NCBI GenBank assembly: GCA_963739515.1
Contig: CAVUAO010000003.1
Coordinates: forward strand, 310,001-374,000
Direction of reading: 5' to 3'
Length of the DNA stretch: 64,000 bases
Source of the DNA: JBFYTX01 sp963739515
GTDB taxonomy: Bacteria; Chloroflexota; Dehalococcoidia; Dehalococcoidales; RBG-16-60-22
How positions within the stretch are numbered: position 1 is the stretch's first letter; every line of letters begins with the position of its first letter. Made by a program: the position numbers and the translations under genes. Under the pieces are notes generated by a model that saw only the letters and a list, made by a program, of their open reading frames with translations, did not search any database and was not told the DNA's origin. Below, in pieces: positions 60,225 to 64,000 of this stretch.

Positions 60225-60243
60225 ACGATAATAGGAGAAGCTC

Positions 60244-61971
60244 ATGACCATAAGCGGCGGTGAACTGCTGCTGGACCTTTTCCAGGCTTGCGGCATTGAA
60301 TACATTTTCTGCTCGCCCGGCACGGAATGGACTCCCGTCTGGGAGGGCCTCCTGAAACGCCGCGAACGCGGCGATGCTTCCCTGAAATACATCAACTGCC
60401 GCGATGAAGCTCTAGCAATAAGCATGGCCCAGGGCTACGTGGAGGTCAGCGGCGTTCTTCCCGCCGTTCTGCTGCATGCGGGGGTCGGCCCGCTGCATGG
60501 AGCTATGGCCATGCGCAACGCCCTGTCCGCCCGCGTCCCGATGATTATCTTTGGCGGGGAGACCTGCGAGCACTGCGGCGACGACGAGGTCCTCGCCCAG
60601 GGTTTCCACTGGCTCGGCCTCCTCTCTGATATCGGCGGTCCGGCGGCCCAGGTCAAGAGTTATGTCAAATGGAGTAACGAAGTCCAATCCCGGGACGGAC
60701 TGGCGGACTCTGTCTATCGCGGCTGCCAGATAGCCCGGTCGGCCCCGGCGGGTCCGGTTTTCGTCTCCGTCCCTTCAGAGCTATTATTGAGGTCAGGGGC
60801 TGAGTCCACCCAGCCCTGTCCCGTTGCGACTCAGGTCGAGCCGTGCCTTGCCGACCTCCAGGCAGTGGCTGTCCAGCTCGTACATGCCCGCCAGCCGGTC
60901 ATCATTGCTGAAAACGCCGGGAGAGACCCCGCCGCCGTTAAAAACCTGGTGGCGCTGGCGGAAGCTCTCAGTATCCCGGTCTTCGAATCCTCCCTGCCCT
61001 ATGCCTCCAGCTTTCCGAAAAAGAACCCGCTCTATATGGGAGTCAACGTCGCCGAGGCGCTGCGGGAGGCGGACGTCGTCTTCGTCGTTGATTCGGTGAC
61101 GCCCTGGTACCCGCCGGCCGCCGGCCCACCGGAAAGCGCCAAAGTAATTGTCCTGGACGAGGCGCCGCTGCACGAAAGGCTGCCTTTCTGGGGATATCGG
61201 GTGGATACGGTCATCACCGCGGCCACCACGCCGGCGCTGGAGGCCCTGGTCGACCTCGTGCGCGGGGAAACCAGGGGAGAAACGCCGGATTATCGGAAGC
61301 GCCGGCAATACTGGCGGGGCAAGCACGATGAAATGGTGGCGCGGCTCGAGCAGGAGGCGCTGGCCGGGCTGAACAAGAAGCCCATTGCCGCCCGGTGGTT
61401 CCTGCGCGCTTTGGAAAAATCGCTGCCGCCGGAGTCTATCCTCGTCGACGAGACGGTCATGCACACCCGGGCGGTCCACGCCTATCTGGCGGAGCCCGGC
61501 CGCTATATCAAGGCCGCCTACGGGGGACTGGGCGTCGGCATGGGAGAGGCGCTGGGCGTTAAGCTCGCCCGCCCGGACCGGCCGGTCGTCCTGATGATCG
61601 GCGACGGCGCCTTTAATTATAATCCGGCTCTGGCAGCCCTGGGACTGGGCCAGGAGTACGGCCTGCCGGTGTTCATCATTATCTTCGATAACGGAGGCTA
61701 CCAGGCGATGAAGTGGGGCCACCAGCGTCTCTACCCGCAGGGGATAGCGATGACACGTGACGCCTACCTGGGCGTGGACATCACCCCGGCGCCGGACTAT
61801 ATGAAGATCGCCGGGGCCTTCAGGGCTTACGGGGAACGACTGGAAGAACCCGGGAACATCGAGGAGGTAATAAAACGCTGCCTTGACCGGATAGCCCGGG
61901 GCAATACCGCGCTGCTGGACGTGGTGCTGGAGAGCGCCCCGCCCTTCACCCCTCCCCCGCCGAGAGGTTAG
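60244..61971 (+). CDS. Thiamine-pyrophosphate-dependent enzyme (acetolactate synthase/decarboxylase superfamily)
   Basis: 575 residues with the three-domain TPP enzyme layout. The catalytic Glu lies in 'NCRDEALAISMAQGYVEVSG' (near 59), and 'LHAGVGPLHGAMAMRNA' follows. The cofactor motif is 'GDGAFNYNPALAALGLGQ' ending 'FDNGGYQAMKWG', with Asp-Asn in place of the usual Asn-Asn. It is close to acetolactate synthase-like and benzoylformate decarboxylase-like proteins, but substrate cannot be assigned. Thiamine for it can come from the ThiC route in the window. Confidence 0.87.
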   Translation: MTISGGELLLDLFQACGIEYIFCSPGTEWTPVWEGLLKRRERGDASLKYINCRDEALAISMAQGYVEVSGVLPAVLLHAGVGPLHGAMAMRNALSARVPMIIFGGETCEHCGDDEVLAQGFHWLGLLSDIGGPAAQVKSYVKWSNEVQSRDGLADSVYRGCQIARSAPAGPVFVSVPSELLLRSGAESTQPCPVATQVEPCLADLQAVAVQLVHARQPVIIAENAGRDPAAVKNLVALAEALSIPVFESSLPYASSFPKKNPLYMGVNVAEALREADVVFVVDSVTPWYPPAAGPPESAKVIVLDEAPLHERLPFWGYRVDTVITAATTPALEALVDLVRGETRGETPDYRKRRQYWRGKHDEMVARLEQEALAGLNKKPIAARWFLRALEKSLPPESILVDETVMHTRAVHAYLAEPGRYIKAAYGGLGVGMGEALGVKLARPDRPVVLMIGDGAFNYNPALAALGLGQEYGLPVFIIIFDNGGYQAMKWGHQRLYPQGIAMTRDAYLGVDITPAPDYMKIAGAFRAYGERLEEPGNIEEVIKRCLDRIARGNTALLDVVLESAPPFTPPPPRG

Positions 61972-62027
61972 CTCTAAAAATAAGGCGGAACCATAATCCT
62001 CATATTTCAAAATAAGGGGGAACCCAA

Positions 62028-62804
62028 ATGTCCGTTAAAGAGAACAAAGCCGCTATCTATCGGGTTTTTGAGGAAGTGACTAAAGGCAATCTGGACATCG
62101 TTGATGAGTTATTTGCCGATAGCTTTATCCGGCGCGCCGCCGACGGGACAGAAACGGGTAAAGATAACTATAAACAGATATGCGGCTTTCTATTAAAAAC
62201 CTTCCCCGATTTCCGTATTGCCGTCGATGATATCGTCGCCGAAGGCGATAGAGCGGCCTTCCGGTTTACCTGGTCGGGGACGATGCCGGGCGCCGCGGGC
62301 AACCGCCTTTCCGTGACCGAGGACTACTTTTGCCGCTTTAAAAACGGAAAAATCATCGAATTTAATAATCTCCTTGACCAGCTCCCCGGTCATCAGGCTC
62401 AACTGGAAGCCAATAAAGCGCTGGTCCGCCGCGCCTATAAGCTCTCTACCTTAAAAGATATGGACGCATTTTTTGAGTTTCTTGCTCCCGAATACGTTGA
62501 GCACCTCCCCACTGGCGATATATCCCTCAAGCAGCTAAAAAAGGGTATCCCGGAGTTTTTTACTGCCTTCCCCGATATTACCTTTACCATCGAGGACATG
62601 GTTGCCGAGGGAGACAAAGTCGCCGTTCTCATGACATCGAGAGGGACACATAAAGGTGAGTTCATGGGCATCCCCCCGACTGGCAATAAGATTGAAATGA
62701 GAAACACCTGCATCATCAGAATCGCCAACGGCAAACTAGCGGAATGGTGGGGCACCCTCGATGGTCTGAGGATGATGCAGCAGCTTGGGGCTATACCAAA
62801 GTAA
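62028..62804 (+). CDS. Tandem-duplicated SnoaL-like (ester cyclase / NTF2-fold) protein
   Basis: 258 residues made of two SnoaL-type domains (about 1-125 and 126-258). Each has a helix start 'NKAAIYRVFEEV' or 'NKALVRRAYKLS', 'F.DF/I...I.D.VAEGD..A' and a C-terminal sheet. 'TRGTHKGEFMGIPPTGNKIE'-type sequence in domain 2 is the ester cyclase-like segment. It ends in 'MMQQLGAIPK', the same ending as the next gene. GGGGGAACCC precedes ATG 62028. Substrate unknown. Confidence 0.8.
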   Translation: MSVKENKAAIYRVFEEVTKGNLDIVDELFADSFIRRAADGTETGKDNYKQICGFLLKTFPDFRIAVDDIVAEGDRAAFRFTWSGTMPGAAGNRLSVTEDYFCRFKNGKIIEFNNLLDQLPGHQAQLEANKALVRRAYKLSTLKDMDAFFEFLAPEYVEHLPTGDISLKQLKKGIPEFFTAFPDITFTIEDMVAEGDKVAVLMTSRGTHKGEFMGIPPTGNKIEMRNTCIIRIANGKLAEWWGTLDGLRMMQQLGAIPK

Positions 62805-62829
62805 TAAATATATAAAAGGAGGCACTAAA

Positions 62830-63294
62830 ATGGGAGTCAAAGAGAACAAGGAACTGATCCGCCGCTATCTTGCCCCACCTCCGCCTGATATGATCCGCGC
62901 GATGCAACAAGCTAAAGACCCGGTAGCAGCGATGCAGAAAATGTATAGGACGGTCGCTGAACAACTGTTTGCACCGGACTTTATTTTGCATCAGGATGGG
63001 GGTAAAGGAGGCAGAGAAGACGTAATACAGTTGAATTTCGCGTTGATAGCCGCCTTTCCGGATTGTTCTTTCGGGTTAGATAAAATGGTTGCCGAAGGAG
63101 ACACGGTGGTTGTCCTCGGGCGGATGCTCGGCACTCATAAGGGCTCATATCAGGGGATACCGGCCACCGGTAAAAAGGTGGATATGGGCTATATGGTTAT
63201 GTACCGCATTGCCCGTGGAAAATTTGTGGAGGCATGGGCATATATGGATACGCTCGGCCTGATGCAACAGCTTGGGGCTATTCCCAAGATGTAA
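62830..63294 (+). CDS. SnoaL-like polyketide cyclase-family protein
   Basis: 154 residues from ATG 62830 (AAAGGAGG 8 bases upstream). One SnoaL-type domain: 'MGVKENKELIRRYLAP', 'DCSFGLDKMVAEGDTVVVLG', 'GTHKGSYQGIPATGKKVDMG', ending 'LMQQLGAIPKM'. It resembles domain 2 of the previous protein, so the pair arose by duplication. The insert 'PPPPDMIRAMQQAKDPVAAM' after the first helix is unusual. Function unknown. Confidence 0.8.
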   Translation: MGVKENKELIRRYLAPPPPDMIRAMQQAKDPVAAMQKMYRTVAEQLFAPDFILHQDGGKGGREDVIQLNFALIAAFPDCSFGLDKMVAEGDTVVVLGRMLGTHKGSYQGIPATGKKVDMGYMVMYRIARGKFVEAWAYMDTLGLMQQLGAIPKM

Positions 63295-63360
63295 ACTTTG
63301 AGAAACCTCTATTCTTCATTGTAGTAGACTCACCCCTCTCATCCCTGATACACTATTATC

Positions 63361-64000
63361 ATGTACGGCTGGATGGGCAAGATTCTGCATATCGACCTCA
63401 CTGATTCCAACATTAGTGAGATTCCGACCCGGCTTTACGCGGAGAAATACCTCGGCGGGCGCGGCATTGCCTCCCGGCTTTACTGGGAAAAGATGACCCC
63501 CGCGGTAAAAGCCTTCGACCCCGGGAACCGCCTTATCTTTATGACCGGTCCGCTGCTCGCCACCGGCGCGCAGGGCGCTGCCCGGATGTGCGTCGTCGCC
63601 AAGTCCCCCATGGCTTACCCGGAAGGCTACTGCTACGGCAGCATGGGCGGTTTTTTCCCCGCTACTTTAAAGAAAGCCGGCTGGGACGGCATCGTCATCG
63701 ACGGGCGAGCGGATAAACCGGTTTACCTCTTTGTCAATAACGACCAGGTTGAGCTCCGGGACGCTGCCGCGCTCTGGGGCCAGGGCGCCTATAAGGTCGA
63801 GGAAATGCTGCAGCAGTCCCACGGCGACGATATCTGTTTTGCCACCACCGGCGTCGCCGGCGAAAACCTCGTCCGCACGGCCACCATTTTCGGCTCGCAG
63901 CTGGCCGCCGTCACCGCCGGCTTCGGTTCCGTCATGGCTTCCAAGCAACTCAAGGCTATCGTCGTCCGCGGCACGGGCAGCAACCCCGCCGTCGCCGACC
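63361..64000 (+). CDS. Aldehyde ferredoxin oxidoreductase family protein, N-terminal part
   Basis: The first 213 codons; it runs out of the window. 'MYGWMGKILHIDLTDSNISE' and 'YLGGRGIASRLYWEKM' form the AOR N-terminal signature, followed by 'FMTGPLLATGAQGAARMCVV' and 'GSMGGFFPATLKKAGWDGI'. This domain binds the tungstopterin (or molybdopterin) cofactor. The enzymes oxidise aldehydes with ferredoxin or reduce acids, which could link the TPP enzyme upstream with ferredoxin metabolism. Substrate cannot be fixed from this part. Confidence 0.9.
   Translation, partial: MYGWMGKILHIDLTDSNISEIPTRLYAEKYLGGRGIASRLYWEKMTPAVKAFDPGNRLIFMTGPLLATGAQGAARMCVVAKSPMAYPEGYCYGSMGGFFPATLKKAGWDGIVIDGRADKPVYLFVNNDQVELRDAAALWGQGAYKVEEMLQQSHGDDICFATTGVAGENLVRTATIFGSQLAAVTAGFGSVMASKQLKAIVVRGTGSNPAVAD

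Noticed and set aside
60793..62010. 405-codon open frame antisense to the TPP-dependent enzyme
   Set aside because: Covers a gene with intact motifs on the plus strand; no recognisable domain; a byproduct of GC-rich codon usage.

Overview
This 64 kb window looks like a chromosome segment of a strictly anaerobic bacterium using the Wood-Ljungdahl (reductive acetyl-CoA) pathway, most plausibly a Chloroflexota member near the Dehalococcoidia. This is an inference from gene content: a full bacterial CODH/ACS cluster, corrinoid salvage instead of corrin-ring synthesis, DUF3786 and DUF3795 proteins, tandem GlmU-like nucleotidyltransferases, a heliorhodopsin and an AOR-family oxidoreductase. No mobile element, CRISPR array, rRNA or tRNA was seen.

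Layout. 1-7563: type IV pilus/type II secretion operon (receiver-domain tail, pilB, pilC, two prepilins, a pilin-like protein carrying seven 52-residue repeats, pilO, a pilM-pilN fusion). 7662-12306: signalling island (MEDS/GAF/PAS histidine kinase, OmpR-type regulator, small unknown ORF, stand-alone receiver protein). 12492-22348: cobalamin-riboswitch operon for corrinoid uptake (btuFCD) and late cobalamin assembly (cobD, cobC, a QueG-like Fe-S protein, cobT, cobS, cobQ, cobU). 22364-27290: GYD protein, SpoU-type RNA methyltransferase, bicupin, aldo/keto reductase with ferredoxin tail, heliorhodopsin with its own promoter, lipoprotein. 27335-35059, minus strand: MFS transporter, tmRNA (ssrA), smpB, glmS, two GlmU-like nucleotidyltransferases and glmM, together a UDP-amino-sugar route. 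35313-41703: formate channel, TPP-riboswitch-controlled thiC, DHA2-type MFS transporter, metallo-beta-lactamase-fold protein, TauE/SafE transporter, MTH1187 thiamine-binding protein. 41946-58322: cooC, fhs, second cooC, lipoprotein, folD, small unknown protein, acsD, acsA, acsB, acsC, acsE, DUF3786, NuoE-like and NuoF-like flavoprotein subunits. 58342-64000: DUF3795 protein, thioredoxin reductase-like protein, cupin, TPP-dependent enzyme, two SnoaL-like proteins and the start of an AOR-family gene.

The parts fit together. Formate entering through the FNT channel can be activated by Fhs, reduced through FolD, passed by AcsE to the corrinoid protein AcsCD and joined with CO by AcsA/AcsB. AcsCD needs cobamide, which the B12 cluster can salvage and complete. 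The NuoE/NuoF pair could connect NAD(P)H with this chemistry. No methylene-THF reductase, formate dehydrogenase or corrinoid reductive activator is in the window.

Reading frames are broken at about a dozen places, including in acsB, thiC, cobT and the tmRNA tag. Several breaks are single-base changes in short homopolymers. Because core genes are affected while their protein sequences stay intact on both sides, residual assembly errors are more likely than gene decay. Repaired readings are described in each entry.
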